In this document: one piece after another, positions 15,826 through 25,806 of the stretch
Numbering within the stretch: position 1 is the first letter of the stretch
How the letters are laid out: every line of letters starts with the position of its first letter
Source: Sphingomonadaceae bacterium
Lineage (GTDB): Bacteria; Pseudomonadota; Alphaproteobacteria; Sphingomonadales; Sphingomonadaceae
Length of the DNA stretch: 64,000 bases
Direction: 5' to 3'
Assembly: GCA_029268145.1 (NCBI GenBank)
Contig: JAJUHA010000003.1
Span: 62,001 to 126,000 of the forward strand
Notes under the pieces: model-generated
Database searches by the model: none
What the model saw: the letters and a program-made list of their open reading frames with translations, nothing else
What the model was told of the DNA's origin: nothing
Program-made: the position numbers and the translations under genes

Positions 15826-16830
15826 ATGGTGAAGGTGGCGATCAACGGTTTCGGGCGCATCGGGCGGCTGGTGCTCCGCGCCGCGCTCGAGAGCGGCCGC
15901 TCCGACATCGAGGTGGTGGCCATCAACGATCTGGCCGATGCCGCCGCCAATGCCCGCCTTCTTGCCCGGGACTCGGTGCACGGGCCCTTCCCGGGCACCG
16001 TCGTGGCCGATGGCGACGCCATCGTCGTCGATGGCCGGCGCATCCGCGTGACGGCCGAGCGCGACCCCGCGAAGTTGCCCCACCGCGACCTTGGAGTCGA
16101 CATCGCGCTCGAATGCACCGGCCTCTTCACCGATGCAGCGAAGGCCCGGGCGCATCTCGACGCGGGTGCACGGCGCGTCCTCGTCTCGGCACCGGCCAAG
16201 GGCGCCGATCTCACCGTCGTCTATGGCGTGAACCATGACCGGCTTGCGGCCGACCATGTCATCGTCTCGAACGCGTCCTGCACCACCAACTGCCTGGCGC
16301 CGGTGGCCAAGGTGATGGCCGAGACGGTCGGGATCGAGCGCGGGCTGATGACGACCATCCACGCCTACACCAACGACCAGAAGATCCTCGACCAGATCCA
16401 CTCCGACCCGCGGCGGGCGCGGGCGGCGGCCATGTCGATAATTCCGACGACGACGGGCGCGGCGCGCGCGGTCGGCGAGGTGCTGCCCGCGCTCAAGGGC
16501 AAGCTCGACGGCTCGGCGGTCAGGGTGCCAACCGCGAACGTCAGCCTCGTCGATCTCACGTTCGTGCCCGGGCGCGAGACCTCGCGAGAGGAGGTCAACG
16601 CGGCGCTGAAGGCCGCTTCCGAAGGGGCGCTGGCCGGGATCCTCGCCTACACCGACGAGCCGCTCGTCTCGGTCGACTTCAACCACAACCCGGCCTCCTC
16701 GACGGTGGACAGCCTCGAGACGGCGGTCATCGAGGGGCGGCTGGTGCGCGTCGTCTCCTGGTACGACAATGAATGGGGCTTCTCGAACCGGATGCTCGAC
16801 ACCGCCGCGGCCATGGGGCGGCTGCTGTGA
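15826..16830 (+). CDS. gap: Glyceraldehyde-3-phosphate dehydrogenase, type I
   Basis: A 334-residue NAD(P)-dependent GAPDH. The NAD-binding start [14 protein letters not shown] is at the N-terminus. The catalytic C152 lies in [16 protein letters not shown], and the C-terminal [14 protein letters not shown] is intact. The ATG at 15826 follows AAAGGAGC. Its TGA stop overlaps the GTG of pgk by 4 bp (GTGA), so glycolytic genes are translationally coupled. Cytosolic. Confidence 0.97.
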   Translation: MVKVAINGFGRIGRLVLRAALESGRSDIEVVAINDLADAAANARLLARDSVHGPFPGTVVADGDAIVVDGRRIRVTAERDPAKLPHRDLGVDIALECTGLFTDAAKARAHLDAGARRVLVSAPAKGADLTVVYGVNHDRLAADHVIVSNASCTTNCLAPVAKVMAETVGIERGLMTTIHAYTNDQKILDQIHSDPRRARAAAMSIIPTTTGAARAVGEVLPALKGKLDGSAVRVPTANVSLVDLTFVPGRETSREEVNAALKAASEGALAGILAYTDEPLVSVDFNHNPASSTVDSLETAVIEGRLVRVVSWYDNEWGFSNRMLDTAAAMGRLL

Positions 16831-18032
16831 CCTTCAGGACGCTCGACGACCTGCCGGCGGACCTCTCCGGCCGGCGCGTCCTCGTCCGGGTCGATCTCAA
16901 CGTCCCCATGGCCGACGGCCGGGTGACCGACGCGACCCGGCTCGAGGCGGCAAGGCCCACCATCCTCGAGCTGGCCGGCCGCGGGGCGCGCGTGCTGCTG
17001 CTGTCGCACTTCGGCCGGCCCAAGGGCCGGGACCCTGACGCCACGCTTGCCCATGTGGTGCCGGCGCTGGCCGAGGTGCTGGGCCGGCCGGTCGGATTCC
17101 TCGCCGACTGCGCCGGGGACGCGATGGCCGCGGAGACCCGGAAGCTGGCCGACGGCAGCGTGACCGTGCTCGAGAACAGCCGCTTCCACGCCGGCGAGGA
17201 AGCGAATGACGCCGCGCTTGCCGCCGAGATGGCGAAGCTCGGCGACATCTTCGTAAACGACGCCTTCTCGGCCGCGCACCGGGCGCATGTCTCGACCGAG
17301 GGGCTCGCCCGTCTGCTCCCCGCCCATGCCGGGCGGCAGATGGAAGCCGAGCTGAAGGCGCTTGACGCCGCGCTCGGCACGCCGGCCCGCCCGGTCGCGG
17401 CGGTGGTCGGCGGGTCCAAGGTCTCGACCAAGATCGCCGTCCTCGCCCATCTCGTCGCCAAGGTCGACCATCTCGTCATCGGCGGCGGCATGGCCAACAC
17501 CTTCCTGAAGGCGAAGGGTCTGCCCATCGGCCGCTCGCTGCACGAGGCGGACCAGCTCGAGACGGCGCTCGACATCCTGGCGGCGGCGGATGCGGCCGGA
17601 TGCACCGTCCACCTTCCGTTCGACGTGGTGGTGGCGCGCGAGTTCCGCGCCCACGCCGATCACCGCATCGCCAATGTCCACCATGTCGAAGCGGACGAGA
17701 TGATCCTCGACCTTGGCCCGCACGCCGTGGAAGCGCTTGCCGACCTGCTCAAGACCTGCGCCACCCTGGTGTGGAACGGCCCGCTCGGCGCCTTCGAGCT
17801 GCCGCCCTTCGACACGGCGACCCTGGCGCTTGCCCGCATCGCCGCGGCGCTGACCGACGAGGGCCATCTCGTCTCGGTCGCCGGCGGAGGCGACACGGTC
17901 GCCGCGCTCAATGCCGCCGGCGTCGCCGACCGGTTCAGCTTCGTCTCGACTGCGGGCGGGGCGTTCCTCGAATGGATGGAAGGGCGCACGCTGCCGGGCG
18001 TCGCCGCCCTCGAACGGGAGACTGTCGCATGA
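16827..18032 (+). CDS. pgk: Phosphoglycerate kinase
   Basis: A 401-residue phosphoglycerate kinase making ATP from 1,3-bisphosphoglycerate. Visible blocks are [19 protein letters not shown] near the N-terminus, [44 protein letters not shown] and the nucleotide-binding [13 protein letters not shown] close to the C-terminus. The start is the GTG at 16827 within the GTGA overlap with gap; no ATG fits. The stop overlaps the fbaB ATG by 4 bp. Confidence 0.96.
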   Translation: MTFRTLDDLPADLSGRRVLVRVDLNVPMADGRVTDATRLEAARPTILELAGRGARVLLLSHFGRPKGRDPDATLAHVVPALAEVLGRPVGFLADCAGDAMAAETRKLADGSVTVLENSRFHAGEEANDAALAAEMAKLGDIFVNDAFSAAHRAHVSTEGLARLLPAHAGRQMEAELKALDAALGTPARPVAAVVGGSKVSTKIAVLAHLVAKVDHLVIGGGMANTFLKAKGLPIGRSLHEADQLETALDILAAADAAGCTVHLPFDVVVAREFRAHADHRIANVHHVEADEMILDLGPHAVEALADLLKTCATLVWNGPLGAFELPPFDTATLALARIAAALTDEGHLVSVAGGGDTVAALNAAGVADRFSFVSTAGGAFLEWMEGRTLPGVAALERETVA

Positions 18033-18943
18033 AACTGACGAAGACCGTCCGCCGCATTCTCGACGGCTACGAGAGCGACAATCCGGGGACCAGGGCGAAC
18101 CTCGCCCGCATGCTGATGACGGGGCGGCTGGCCGGCACGGGGAAGATGGTGATCCTCCCCGTGGACCAGGGCTTCGAGCATGGCCCGGCGCGGAGCTTCG
18201 CCGTCAATCCTCCGGCCTACGACCCCCACTATCACTTCCGCCTCGCCATCGACGCCGGGCTCAACGCCTATGCCGCGCCGCTCGGCATGCTGGAGGCGGG
18301 GGCCGCCACCTTCGCCGGCCAGATCCCGACCATCCTCAAGGTCAACAGCTCGAACAGCTGGGCAACCGCCAAGGACCAGGCGGTGACCGCGGGCGTCGAC
18401 GACGCGCTCCGCCTCGGCTGCTCGGCGATCGGGCTCACCATCTACCCGGGCTCCGAGCGCTTCGACGACATGGTGGAGGAGGCCCGCGAGCTCATCGCCG
18501 AGGCAAAGTCGGTGGGACTTGCCGCCGTGGTGTGGAGCTATCCGCGCGGCGGCAAGCTCTCGAAGGAGGGCGAGCTGGCGCTCGATGTCAGCGCCTATGC
18601 CGCGCATCTCGCCTGCCTCATAGGCGCCCACATCGTGAAGGTGAAGCTGCCGACCGATCACATCGAGCAGGGCGACGCACGGAAAGCCTATGAGGGCGGC
18701 GACTGGTCGACCCAGGCGAAGCGGGTCGCCCATGTGGTGCAGGCCTGCTTCGAGGGGCGGCGGCTCGTCGTCTTCTCCGGCGGCGCGGCCAAGGGAGCGG
18801 ACGCGGTGTTCGACGATGCCCGGGCGATTGCGGCGGGCGGCGGCAACGGCTCGATCATCGGCCGCAACAGCTTCCAGCGCCCGCGCGACGAGGCCCTTGC
18901 CCTCCTCGACCGGATCGTCCGGATCTATCTGGGCAAGGAATGA
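18029..18943 (+). CDS. fbaB: Class I fructose-bisphosphate aldolase (DhnA/FbaB, archaeal type)
   Basis: A 304-residue Schiff-base aldolase of the DhnA/FbaB family, cleaving fructose 1,6-bisphosphate to triose phosphates without a metal. Typical segments are [42 protein letters not shown] and [10 protein letters not shown], where K204 or K206 is the likely Schiff-base lysine. The phosphate-binding end [23 protein letters not shown] and [12 protein letters not shown] are intact. ATG 18029 overlaps the pgk stop, and its own stop overlaps thiE (both ATGA). No class II (metal) aldolase gene lies in this window. Confidence 0.95.
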   Translation: MKLTKTVRRILDGYESDNPGTRANLARMLMTGRLAGTGKMVILPVDQGFEHGPARSFAVNPPAYDPHYHFRLAIDAGLNAYAAPLGMLEAGAATFAGQIPTILKVNSSNSWATAKDQAVTAGVDDALRLGCSAIGLTIYPGSERFDDMVEEARELIAEAKSVGLAAVVWSYPRGGKLSKEGELALDVSAYAAHLACLIGAHIVKVKLPTDHIEQGDARKAYEGGDWSTQAKRVAHVVQACFEGRRLVVFSGGAAKGADAVFDDARAIAAGGGNGSIIGRNSFQRPRDEALALLDRIVRIYLGKE

Positions 18944-19599
18944 GCGTCGCCTTCGAGGGCGATTTCGGCCGCGAGGAGCGGCTGCCGTGCCAGCTCTACC
19001 TCATCTCGCCGCCGACCTTCGGCCTTGCGTTCCACGCCCGCGCGCTCGAAGCGGCGCTTGCCGCCGGCGGGCCAGTGGCGGCCTACCAGCTGCGGATGAA
19101 GGGCGCGCCCGACGCCGAGGTGCTGCGGGCGGCCCAGACGCTCCTTCCGCTGTGCCAGGCGCATGACGTGGCCTTCCTCCTCAACGACAGGGCCGACCTT
19201 GCCGCGGCCTGCGGCGCGGATGGCGTCCACCTCGGGCAGGAGGACGGCAGCGTCGCCGACGCCCGGCGGCTGCTCGGCCACGACGCGCAGATCGGCGTGA
19301 CCTGCCACGGCAGCCGGCACCTCGCCATGGAGGCGGGCGAGGCAGGGGCGAACTATGTCGCCTTCGGCGCCTTCTTCGCGACCGGCACCAAGGCCGTGGC
19401 GCACCGCGCGACACCCGACATCCTCGCCTGGTGGACGGCGCTCTCGCCCATCCCCTGCGTGGCCATCGGCGGAATCACGCCGGAAAACTGCCGGCCCCTC
19501 GTCGCGGCGGGCGCCGACTTCCTCGCCGTCTCCGCCGCGGTCTGGACGGCGCCCGATCCTGCCGCTGCCGTCTTGGCTTTTGCGCAGGCGATGCGCTAG
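18940..19599 (+). CDS. thiE: Thiamine phosphate synthase
   Basis: A 219-residue TIM-barrel enzyme that joins the pyrimidine and thiazole halves of thiamine phosphate. Diagnostic pieces are QLRMKGA (strand 2), [57 protein letters not shown] and [25 protein letters not shown]. It is coupled to the aldolase gene by an ATGA overlap. This position may supply thiamine diphosphate for the transketolase encoded upstream, an inference from context. No thiamine riboswitch is seen upstream, as expected for an internal operon gene. Confidence 0.93.
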   Translation: MSVAFEGDFGREERLPCQLYLISPPTFGLAFHARALEAALAAGGPVAAYQLRMKGAPDAEVLRAAQTLLPLCQAHDVAFLLNDRADLAAACGADGVHLGQEDGSVADARRLLGHDAQIGVTCHGSRHLAMEAGEAGANYVAFGAFFATGTKAVAHRATPDILAWWTALSPIPCVAIGGITPENCRPLVAAGADFLAVSAAVWTAPDPAAAVLAFAQAMR

Positions 19600-19601
19600 G
19601 G
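19573..19601 (+). promoter_or_regulatory. Predicted promoter of efp-suhB
   Basis: TTGGCT (19573-19578) and CTAGGG (19596-19601) are 17 bp apart; the -10 reads GCTAGGGC. The -10 includes the thiE stop codon, and transcription would begin near 19608, giving efp its own 24-nt leader. Confidence 0.45.
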
Positions 19602-19631
19602 CGCGCACGCTCTTTCCAGACAGGTGAAGCC

Positions 19632-20195
19632 ATGAAGATCAGCGGCGTGGACATTCGTCCGGGCAACATCATCGAGTATGAGGGCGGCATCTGGCGCGCC
19701 ATCAAGACCCAGCACACCCAGCCCGGGAAGGGCGGGGCCTACATGCAGGTCGAGATGAAGAACCTCATCGACGGGCGCAAGACGAACGTCCGCTTCCGCT
19801 CGGCCGAGATCGTGGAGCGCGTCCGGCTCGACACCAAGGACTTCACCTTCCTCTATCCCGAGGGCGACAGCCTGGTCTTCATGGACAAGGAAAGCTTCGA
19901 GCAGGTCCAGCTGCCGCGCGATCTCCTCGGCGAGGCCGCCGCCTTCCTGACCGACGGCATGGACGTGATGATGGAGCTCTACGAGGACCGGCCCATCTCG
20001 GTGCAGCTGCCCGACCAGGTCGAGGCGACCATCGTCGAGGCCGACGCCGTGGTGAAGGGGCAGACGGCAAGCTCCAGCTACAAGCCGGCGCTGCTCGAGA
20101 ATGGCGTGCGGATCATGGTGCCGCCGCACATCGAGAGCGGCACGCGCATCGTCGTCGACGTCTACGAGCAGACCTACGTCCGCCGCGCGGACTGA
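19632..20195 (+). CDS. efp: Translation elongation factor P
   Basis: A 187-residue EF-P that rescues ribosomes stalled at consecutive prolines. The N-terminal KOW-like domain begins [14 protein letters not shown], and the loop tip QPGKGGAY places K33 at the position that is modified in many bacteria. Two OB domains follow, ending [13 protein letters not shown]. The neighbouring genes do not encode the EpmA/EpmB modification enzymes. Its TGA shares one base with the suhB ATG (TGATG), so the two are coupled. The window's proteins contain many proline runs, consistent with need for EF-P. Confidence 0.97.
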   Translation: MKISGVDIRPGNIIEYEGGIWRAIKTQHTQPGKGGAYMQVEMKNLIDGRKTNVRFRSAEIVERVRLDTKDFTFLYPEGDSLVFMDKESFEQVQLPRDLLGEAAAFLTDGMDVMMELYEDRPISVQLPDQVEATIVEADAVVKGQTASSSYKPALLENGVRIMVPPHIESGTRIVVDVYEQTYVRRAD

Positions 20196-20992
20196 TGGCC
20201 CAGTCCGCCATCATCACGGTCATGGAGAAGGCCGCCCGCAAGGCCGCGCCGCGGCTCCGGCGCGACTTCGGCGAGGTGTCGCAGCTGCAGGTCTCGCGCA
20301 AGGGTCCGGCGGACTTCGTCTCCAACGCCGATAGGGCCGCCGAGGCGACGCTTCTCGAGGAGCTCCGCAAGGCGCGGCCGGGCTGGGGCTTCCTGCTCGA
20401 GGAGCAGGGCGAGATTCCGGGCGAGCCGGGCGCGCCGCGGTTCATCATCGACCCGCTCGACGGCACGTCCAACTTCCTCCACGGCATCCCGCATTTCGCC
20501 ATCTCGATTGCCGCCGAGCATGATGGAGTGGTGAAGGCAGGGCTGGTCTATCAGCCGCTTACCGACGAGAGCTTCTGGGCCGAGCAGGGCAGGGGCGCCT
20601 GGCTTCACAATGCGCGCCTCAGGGTGTCCGGGCGGCGCAACCTCGAGGAGTGCCTGCTCGCCACCGGCATTCCCTATCGCGGCCATGGCGACCAGGCCCA
20701 GTTCGAGACCATTCTGAACCGGGTCATCCCGGAGGTGGCGGGCATCCGCCGCTTCGGGGCGGCGAGCCTCGACCTGGCCTGGGTGGCCGCCGGCCGGTTC
20801 GACGGCTTCTGGGAGCAGGGGCTTTCGGAATGGGATGTGGCGGCCGGCATTCTCCTCGTGCGCGAGGCCGGCGGCTTCGTCTCGGACTTCCGCGGCCAGG
20901 ACCGGATGGTCGAGCGGCGCGAGATCATCGCCGGGACCGATTCGACCCATTCCAGGCTGCACCGCCTCATCGCCGGGGCGCTGCGCGCCTAG
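20195..20992 (+). CDS. suhB: Inositol monophosphatase family protein
   Basis: A 265-residue magnesium-dependent phosphatase of the inositol monophosphatase family, likely hydrolysing inositol 1-phosphate and related sugar phosphates. SuhB also has a separate role in rRNA synthesis in E. coli. Metal ligands are visible in EEQGE (about residue 70), DPLDGTSNFLHG (about 89-100, the DPIDGTxNF motif) and WDVAAG. It starts within the efp stop (TGATG). It is followed by a GC-rich hairpin and the nuo promoter. It could also act on products of the inositol cluster at 40.8-46.5 kb, which lacks its own phosphatase; that link is inference. Confidence 0.92.
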   Translation: MAQSAIITVMEKAARKAAPRLRRDFGEVSQLQVSRKGPADFVSNADRAAEATLLEELRKARPGWGFLLEEQGEIPGEPGAPRFIIDPLDGTSNFLHGIPHFAISIAAEHDGVVKAGLVYQPLTDESFWAEQGRGAWLHNARLRVSGRRNLEECLLATGIPYRGHGDQAQFETILNRVIPEVAGIRRFGAASLDLAWVAAGRFDGFWEQGLSEWDVAAGILLVREAGGFVSDFRGQDRMVERREIIAGTDSTHSRLHRLIAGALRA

Positions 20993-21002
20993 GCCTCTGG
21001 CT

Positions 21003-21022
21003 GCGCGGCGCGCGGGCCGCGC
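21003..21022 (+). terminator. GC hairpin after suhB
   Basis: Perfect 7-bp stem GCGCGGC / GCCGCGC with a 6-nt loop, 10 bp after the suhB stop. No U-run follows, so termination would be weak or Rho-dependent. It separates the efp-suhB unit from the nuo promoter. Confidence 0.35.
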
Positions 21023-21061
21023 GGATGCGCGCCTGCATGGCTGCCGCGACACGCGCGCGGC

Positions 21062-21090
21062 TTGCCGCACCGCAACCTTCGGCCTAGAAG
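21062..21090 (+). promoter_or_regulatory. Predicted promoter of the nuo operon
   Basis: TTGCCG (21062-21067) and TAGAAG (21085-21090) are separated by 17 bp, the -10 reading CCTAGAAG. Transcription would begin near 21097, leaving a leader of about 10 nt that is mostly the ribosome binding site GAGAGG. Confidence 0.45.
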
Positions 21091-21106
21091 GCGGGCGAGA
21101 GGCCCC

Positions 21107-21502
21107 ATGCCCGACGCGTCTGCAACCGCCCTCGAGTATCTCCCCATCCTCCTCTTCCTCGGGGTGGCGATTGCCTTTGCGCTCATCTTCGTGGGCGGGC
21201 CCATCCTGGTTTCGAAACTCGTCGGCACGGCAAGGCCCTATGGCGACAAGCTCGCAGAGTATGAGAGCGGGTTTCCGGCCTTTGCCTCGGCCCGCGGGCG
21301 CTTCGACGTGCGCTTCTACCTGGTCTCGATCCTGTTCATCATCTTCGACCTCGAGGTGGCCTTCCTCTTCCCCTGGGCGGTCAGCCTGGTCCACATGGGC
21401 GATGACCTCGTCTTCGCCTGGGGCTCGATGATGGTCTTCCTCGGGCTGCTCACCGTCGGGTTCATCTACGAATGGCGGAAGGGGGCGCTGGACTGGGAAT
21501 GA
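21107..21502 (+). CDS. nuoA: NADH-quinone oxidoreductase subunit A
   Basis: A 131-residue membrane subunit of complex I near the quinone site. Three hydrophobic segments are visible, with the conserved loop [12 protein letters not shown] between the first and second and [25 protein letters not shown] in the second. The ATG at 21107 follows GAGAGG. It is the first gene of a 14-gene operon; its stop overlaps nuoB by ATGA. Confidence 0.97.
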   Translation: MPDASATALEYLPILLFLGVAIAFALIFVGGPILVSKLVGTARPYGDKLAEYESGFPAFASARGRFDVRFYLVSILFIIFDLEVAFLFPWAVSLVHMGDDLVFAWGSMMVFLGLLTVGFIYEWRKGALDWE

Positions 21503-22044
21503 GCGACGCGCTCCTCGTTCCGCCGCCGGGCCGGCCCGATCCCGAACTGGAAGCGCGGGTCTTCCAGCCGATGGCCCGCGACTTCTCGAACCAGGGCTTC
21601 GTCCTCTCCCGTCTCGAGGACGTCGCGAACTGGGCGCGGACCGGTTCGCTGTGGTGGATGACCTTCGGGCTAGCCTGCTGCGCGGTCGAGATGATGCACA
21701 CCAACATGCCGCGCTTCGACATGGAGCGGTTCGGGGTCGCCCCGCGCGCGTCCCCGCGCCAGTCCGACCTCATGATCGTGGCCGGCACGCTGTGCAACAA
21801 GATGGCCCCGGCGCTGCGCCGGGTCTATGACCAGATGCCCGAGCCGCGCTACGTCATCTCGATGGGAAGCTGCGCCAATGGCGGCGGCTACTATCACTAC
21901 AGCTATTCGGTGGTGCGGGGCTGCGACCGGATCGTGCCGGTCGACATCTACGTGCCCGGCTGCCCGCCTTCGGCCGAGGCGCTGCTCTACGGCATCATGG
22001 CGCTGCAGCGGAAGATCCGCCGCACCGGCACCTTCGAGCGCTGA
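21499..22044 (+). CDS. nuoB: NADH-quinone oxidoreductase subunit B
   Basis: A 181-residue peripheral subunit that carries cluster N2, the last iron-sulphur centre before quinone. The N2 cysteines lie in [17 protein letters not shown] and [17 protein letters not shown] 21499 (MSDALLV) overlaps the nuoA stop by 4 bp. The gene ends 2 bp before nuoC. Confidence 0.97.
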   Translation: MSDALLVPPPGRPDPELEARVFQPMARDFSNQGFVLSRLEDVANWARTGSLWWMTFGLACCAVEMMHTNMPRFDMERFGVAPRASPRQSDLMIVAGTLCNKMAPALRRVYDQMPEPRYVISMGSCANGGGYYHYSYSVVRGCDRIVPVDIYVPGCPPSAEALLYGIMALQRKIRRTGTFER

Positions 22045-22046
22045 CC

Positions 22047-22658
22047 ATGGCTGCCCATCTTCCTGCCGTGCCCGTGCCGGCCGGCCTTGCCGAGCGCGCA
22101 GCCTCCCTCCTCGAGCCGCACCTCATCGAGACCCGTGATGCCGCGGGCGAGCTGACCCTCTTGGTCGCGCGCGAAGGGGTGGCCGAGGTGCTGGCACGGC
22201 TGCGCGACGCGCCGGATCTCGCGCTCGAGCAGCTGGTGGACATCAGCGGAGTCGACTGGCCGGACCGGCCCGACCGCTTCGAGGTGAACTATCACCTCCT
22301 CTCGCTCCGGCACAATTTCCGCCTGCGGGTCAAGCTGACGACCGACGAGGTCACGCCGGTGCCGTCGGTCGTGGGGCTGTTCCCGGTCGCCGGCTGGTAC
22401 GAGCGCGAAGTCTTCGACATGTTCGGCGTGCTGTTCGAGGGAAACCCGGACCTGCGCCGCATCCTCACCGACTATGGGTTCGAGGGGCATCCGTTCCGCA
22501 AGGACTTTCCGCTCTCGGGCCATGTCGAGCTTCGCTACTCCGAGGTCGAGCAGCGGATCGTGCGCGAGCCCGTTCTGCTTCGCCAGGACTTCCGCAATTT
22601 CGACTTCCTCTCCCCGTGGGAGGGCATGCTTCCCGGCGACGAGAAGGCCAGCCCATGA
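22047..22658 (+). CDS. nuoC: NADH-quinone oxidoreductase subunit C
   Basis: A 203-residue peripheral-arm subunit (30-kDa family). The hallmark segment [41 protein letters not shown] is present (shown here only by its key parts: ERE-DMFG and GHPxRKDFPL). It is separate from nuoD, as in most alphaproteobacteria, and not fused as in E. coli. Its stop overlaps nuoD by ATGA. Confidence 0.96.
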   Translation: MAAHLPAVPVPAGLAERAASLLEPHLIETRDAAGELTLLVAREGVAEVLARLRDAPDLALEQLVDISGVDWPDRPDRFEVNYHLLSLRHNFRLRVKLTTDEVTPVPSVVGLFPVAGWYEREVFDMFGVLFEGNPDLRRILTDYGFEGHPFRKDFPLSGHVELRYSEVEQRIVREPVLLRQDFRNFDFLSPWEGMLPGDEKASP

Positions 22659-23902
22659 GCGAGCTTCAGACCGGACGGCGCACGGTGACGCTCGGCACGC
22701 CGGACCCGGCGCTGCCCCCCGGTGCAACCCACGAGAACTACATGATCAACTTCGGGCCGCAGCACCCGGCGGCCCATGGCGTGCTCCGCCTGGTGCTGGA
22801 GCTCGACGGCGAAGTCATCGAGCGGGTCGACCCCCACATCGGCCTGCTCCACCGCGGCACCGAGAAGCTGATCGAGACCAAGACCTATCTCCAGGCGCTC
22901 CCCTACATGGACCGCCTCGACTATTGCTCGCCGATGTCGATGGAGCACAGCTACGTGCTCGCGATCGAGAAGCTTCTCGGGCTCGAGGTGCCGCCGCGCG
23001 GGCAGTGGCTGCGGGTGCTGTGGGCCGAGCTGATGCGCGTCTCGAACCACATCCTCAACACCACCACCCACGCCATGGATGTCGGCGCGCTCACGCCCAT
23101 CCTGTGGCTCTTCGCCGAGCGCGAGCGAATCTACGACTTCTCGGAAGCCGTCTCGGGCGCGCGGATGCACGCGGCCTGGTTCCGGCCCGGCGGCGTGCAC
23201 CGGGACATGCCCGATGGCCTTGCCGGCGAGATCCGCGCCTTTGCCGAGCGCCTGCCGAAGGCGCTCGACGACATGATGGATCTCGTTGGCGGCAACCGGA
23301 TCTTCAAGCAGCGCAATGTCGACATCGGCCGGATCGCGGCCAGGGACGCCATCGCCTGGGGCTTCTCCGGCCCCTGTCTGCGGGCCTCGGGGCTGCCCTG
23401 GGACCTGCGCAAGGCGCAACCCTACGAGACCTATGCGGAGGTCGAGTTCGACGTGCCGGTGGGGAGGAACGGGGACTGCTACGACCGCTTCCTGGTCCGC
23501 GTGGAGGAGATGCGCCAGTCGGTGCGGATCATCCACCAGGCGCTCGACCGGCTCGAGAAGCTGGAAGGCGAGCCGGTCTCCTCCGGCGACCGCAAGGTGG
23601 TTCCGCCGCGCCGGGGCGAGATGAAGCGCTCGATGGAAGCGCTCATCCACCATTTCAAGCTCTACACCGAGGGCTTCCATGTGCCCGCCGGCGAGGTCTA
23701 TGTGGCAACCGAGAGCCCCAAGGGGGAGTTCGGCATCCACCTCGTCGCCGACGGCACCAACCGGCCCTACCGCTGTCACATCCGGGCAACCGGGATGGCG
23801 CACCTTCAGGCCATGGACTTTCTCTGCCGCGGCCACATGCTCGCCGACGCGCCGGCGGTTCTGGGCAGCCTCGACATCGTCTTCGGGGAGGTGGACCGGT
23901 GA
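22655..23902 (+). CDS. nuoD: NADH-quinone oxidoreductase subunit D
   Basis: A 415-residue subunit (49-kDa family) forming the quinone cavity together with NuoB. Conserved pieces include [15 protein letters not shown] (quinone-binding His/Tyr region), [27 protein letters not shown] and the C-terminal DIVFGEVDR. The ATG at 22655 overlaps the nuoC stop. Its own stop overlaps the GTG of nuoE (GTGA). Confidence 0.97.
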   Translation: MSELQTGRRTVTLGTPDPALPPGATHENYMINFGPQHPAAHGVLRLVLELDGEVIERVDPHIGLLHRGTEKLIETKTYLQALPYMDRLDYCSPMSMEHSYVLAIEKLLGLEVPPRGQWLRVLWAELMRVSNHILNTTTHAMDVGALTPILWLFAERERIYDFSEAVSGARMHAAWFRPGGVHRDMPDGLAGEIRAFAERLPKALDDMMDLVGGNRIFKQRNVDIGRIAARDAIAWGFSGPCLRASGLPWDLRKAQPYETYAEVEFDVPVGRNGDCYDRFLVRVEEMRQSVRIIHQALDRLEKLEGEPVSSGDRKVVPPRRGEMKRSMEALIHHFKLYTEGFHVPAGEVYVATESPKGEFGIHLVADGTNRPYRCHIRATGMAHLQAMDFLCRGHMLADAPAVLGSLDIVFGEVDR

Positions 23903-24492
23903 AGGATTTCCGCGACTTCGCCTGGACGCCCGAGAATGCCCGCGAGGCGGAGCGGATCGTCTCGCGCTATCCCAGGGGGCGCGAGGCCTCCGCCATCATG
24001 CCGCTCCTGTGGCTGGCGCAGAACCAGATGCGCGAGGAGACCGGGATCGCCTGGCTGCCGCTTCCCGTGATCGAGTATGTGGCGGCCCGGATCGGGATGC
24101 CGAAGATCCGCGCGCTCGAGGTCGCGACCTTCTACACCATGTACAATCTGAAGCCGATCGGCCGGTTCCATGTGCAGGTCTGCGGCACCACGCCCTGCTG
24201 GCTGCGCGGGTCGGACGAGGTCTTCCGGGCCTGCTTCGACAAGGGGTTGCGCAAGGGCGAGACGACCGCTGACGGGCTGTTTACGCTGAGCGAGGTCGAG
24301 TGCCTGGGCGCCTGCGCCAATGCGCCGATGGTGCAGGTGAACGACGACAATTACGAGGATCTGACCTACGAGACGATGACCGCCATCCTTGACGAGCTTG
24401 CCGCCGGGCGCACCCCGAGGCCGGGAAGCCAGATCGGCCGCACCGCCTCCTGCCCCGAGGGCGGGCCGACGACGCTCAAGGAGGTGGTATGA
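23899..24492 (+). CDS. nuoE: NADH-quinone oxidoreductase subunit E
   Basis: A 197-residue subunit (24-kDa family) carrying the off-path [2Fe-2S] cluster N1a. Its four cysteines are in [10 protein letters not shown] and [10 protein letters not shown]. The N-terminal helical part [31 protein letters not shown] is typical. The GTG start at 23899 is set by the GTGA overlap with nuoD; no ATG is available. Confidence 0.96.
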   Translation: MKDFRDFAWTPENAREAERIVSRYPRGREASAIMPLLWLAQNQMREETGIAWLPLPVIEYVAARIGMPKIRALEVATFYTMYNLKPIGRFHVQVCGTTPCWLRGSDEVFRACFDKGLRKGETTADGLFTLSEVECLGACANAPMVQVNDDNYEDLTYETMTAILDELAAGRTPRPGSQIGRTASCPEGGPTTLKEVV

Positions 24493-25802
24493 TGCTGGCT
24501 GATCGCGACCGCATCTTCACCAACCTCTACGGGTTCCGGCCGTGGGGCATCACCCACGCGATTGCGCGCGGCGACTGGGTGGACACCCGTGAGCTGATGG
24601 CCATGGGCCAGGATGCGATCATCGCGACGGTGAAGGAATCCGGGCTGCGCGGCCGTGGCGGGGCCGGCTTTCCGACGGGAATGAAGTGGAGCTTCATGCC
24701 CAAGGAGCCGAAGCCCGACCGGCCGAGCTTCCTTGTCGTCAATGCCGACGAGAGCGAGCCCGGCAGCTGCAAGGACCGCGAGATCATCCGCCACGAGCCG
24801 CACAAGCTTCTCGAGGGGGCGCTGCTGGCCGGCTATGCCATGCGGGCGCGGGCGGCCTACATCTACATTCGTGGCGAATATGTGCGCGAGGCGGAGGTGC
24901 TCTTCGCGGCGGTGGAGGAAGCCTATCACAAGGGGTTCCTCGGCAAGAACGCCTGCGGCTCGGGCTACGAGTTCGACATCTTCGTCCATCGCGGCGCCGG
25001 GGCCTACATCTGCGGCGAGGAAACCGCGATGATCGAGAGCCTCGAGGGCAAGAAGGGCCAGCCGCGCCTCAAGCCGCCCTTCCCGGCAGGGGCCGGCCTC
25101 TATGGCTGCCCGACGACGGTCAACAATGTCGAATCCATCGCGGTCGTCCCCGCCATCCTCCGCCGCGGGGCCGATTGGTTCGCCGGGATCGGCCGGCCGA
25201 ACAACACGGGCACCAAGCTGTTCCAGGTGTCGGGCCATGTGAACCGGCCCTGCGTGGTCGAGGAGGCGATGGGCATTCCCTTCCGCACGCTCATCGAGGC
25301 GCACTGCGGTGGAATTCGCGGCGGGTGGGACAATCTGCTGGCCGTCATCCCCGGCGGCTCCTCGGTGCCGCTGGTGCCGGCCGAACAGATCATCGACTGC
25401 CCGATGGATTTCGACGGCCTCCGGGAGCTGAAGTCGGGCCTCGGCACGGCGGCGGTCATCGTCATGGACAGGTCGACCGACATCGTGAAGGCGATTGCGC
25501 GGCTCTCCTACTTCTACAAGCACGAGAGCTGCGGCCAGTGCACGCCCTGCCGCGAGGGGACGGGCTGGATGTGGCGGGTGATGGAGCGCCTCGTCACCGG
25601 CGACGCCGAGCCGCACGAGATTGACCTGCTGCTCGAGGTGACGACGCAGGTGGAGGGCCACACCATCTGCGCACTCGGCGATGCCGCGGCCTGGCCGATC
25701 CAGGGCCTCATCCGCCACTTCCGCCCCGAGATCGAGCGGCGGATCGCGAAGCGCCGCGGCTTCGTGCAGGTGCCGGACGCCCTGCCCCAGGCGGCGGAGT
25801 GA
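24489..25802 (+). CDS. nuoF: NADH-quinone oxidoreductase subunit F
   Basis: A 437-residue subunit (51-kDa family) that binds NADH, FMN and cluster N3. The FMN/NADH region contains [18 protein letters not shown] and [15 protein letters not shown], followed by [16 protein letters not shown]. The N3 cysteines lie in [12 protein letters not shown] and near HTICALGD. Two adjacent ATG codons exist (24489 and 24492), the first coupled to nuoE by ATGA. Confidence 0.97.
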   Translation: MMLADRDRIFTNLYGFRPWGITHAIARGDWVDTRELMAMGQDAIIATVKESGLRGRGGAGFPTGMKWSFMPKEPKPDRPSFLVVNADESEPGSCKDREIIRHEPHKLLEGALLAGYAMRARAAYIYIRGEYVREAEVLFAAVEEAYHKGFLGKNACGSGYEFDIFVHRGAGAYICGEETAMIESLEGKKGQPRLKPPFPAGAGLYGCPTTVNNVESIAVVPAILRRGADWFAGIGRPNNTGTKLFQVSGHVNRPCVVEEAMGIPFRTLIEAHCGGIRGGWDNLLAVIPGGSSVPLVPAEQIIDCPMDFDGLRELKSGLGTAAVIVMDRSTDIVKAIARLSYFYKHESCGQCTPCREGTGWMWRVMERLVTGDAEPHEIDLLLEVTTQVEGHTICALGDAAAWPIQGLIRHFRPEIERRIAKRRGFVQVPDALPQAAE

Positions 25803-25806
25803 CCCC

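Noticed and set aside
18940..19599. Thiamine riboswitch for thiE
   Set aside because: thiE overlaps the aldolase gene by 4 bp and there is no leader to hold a riboswitch.
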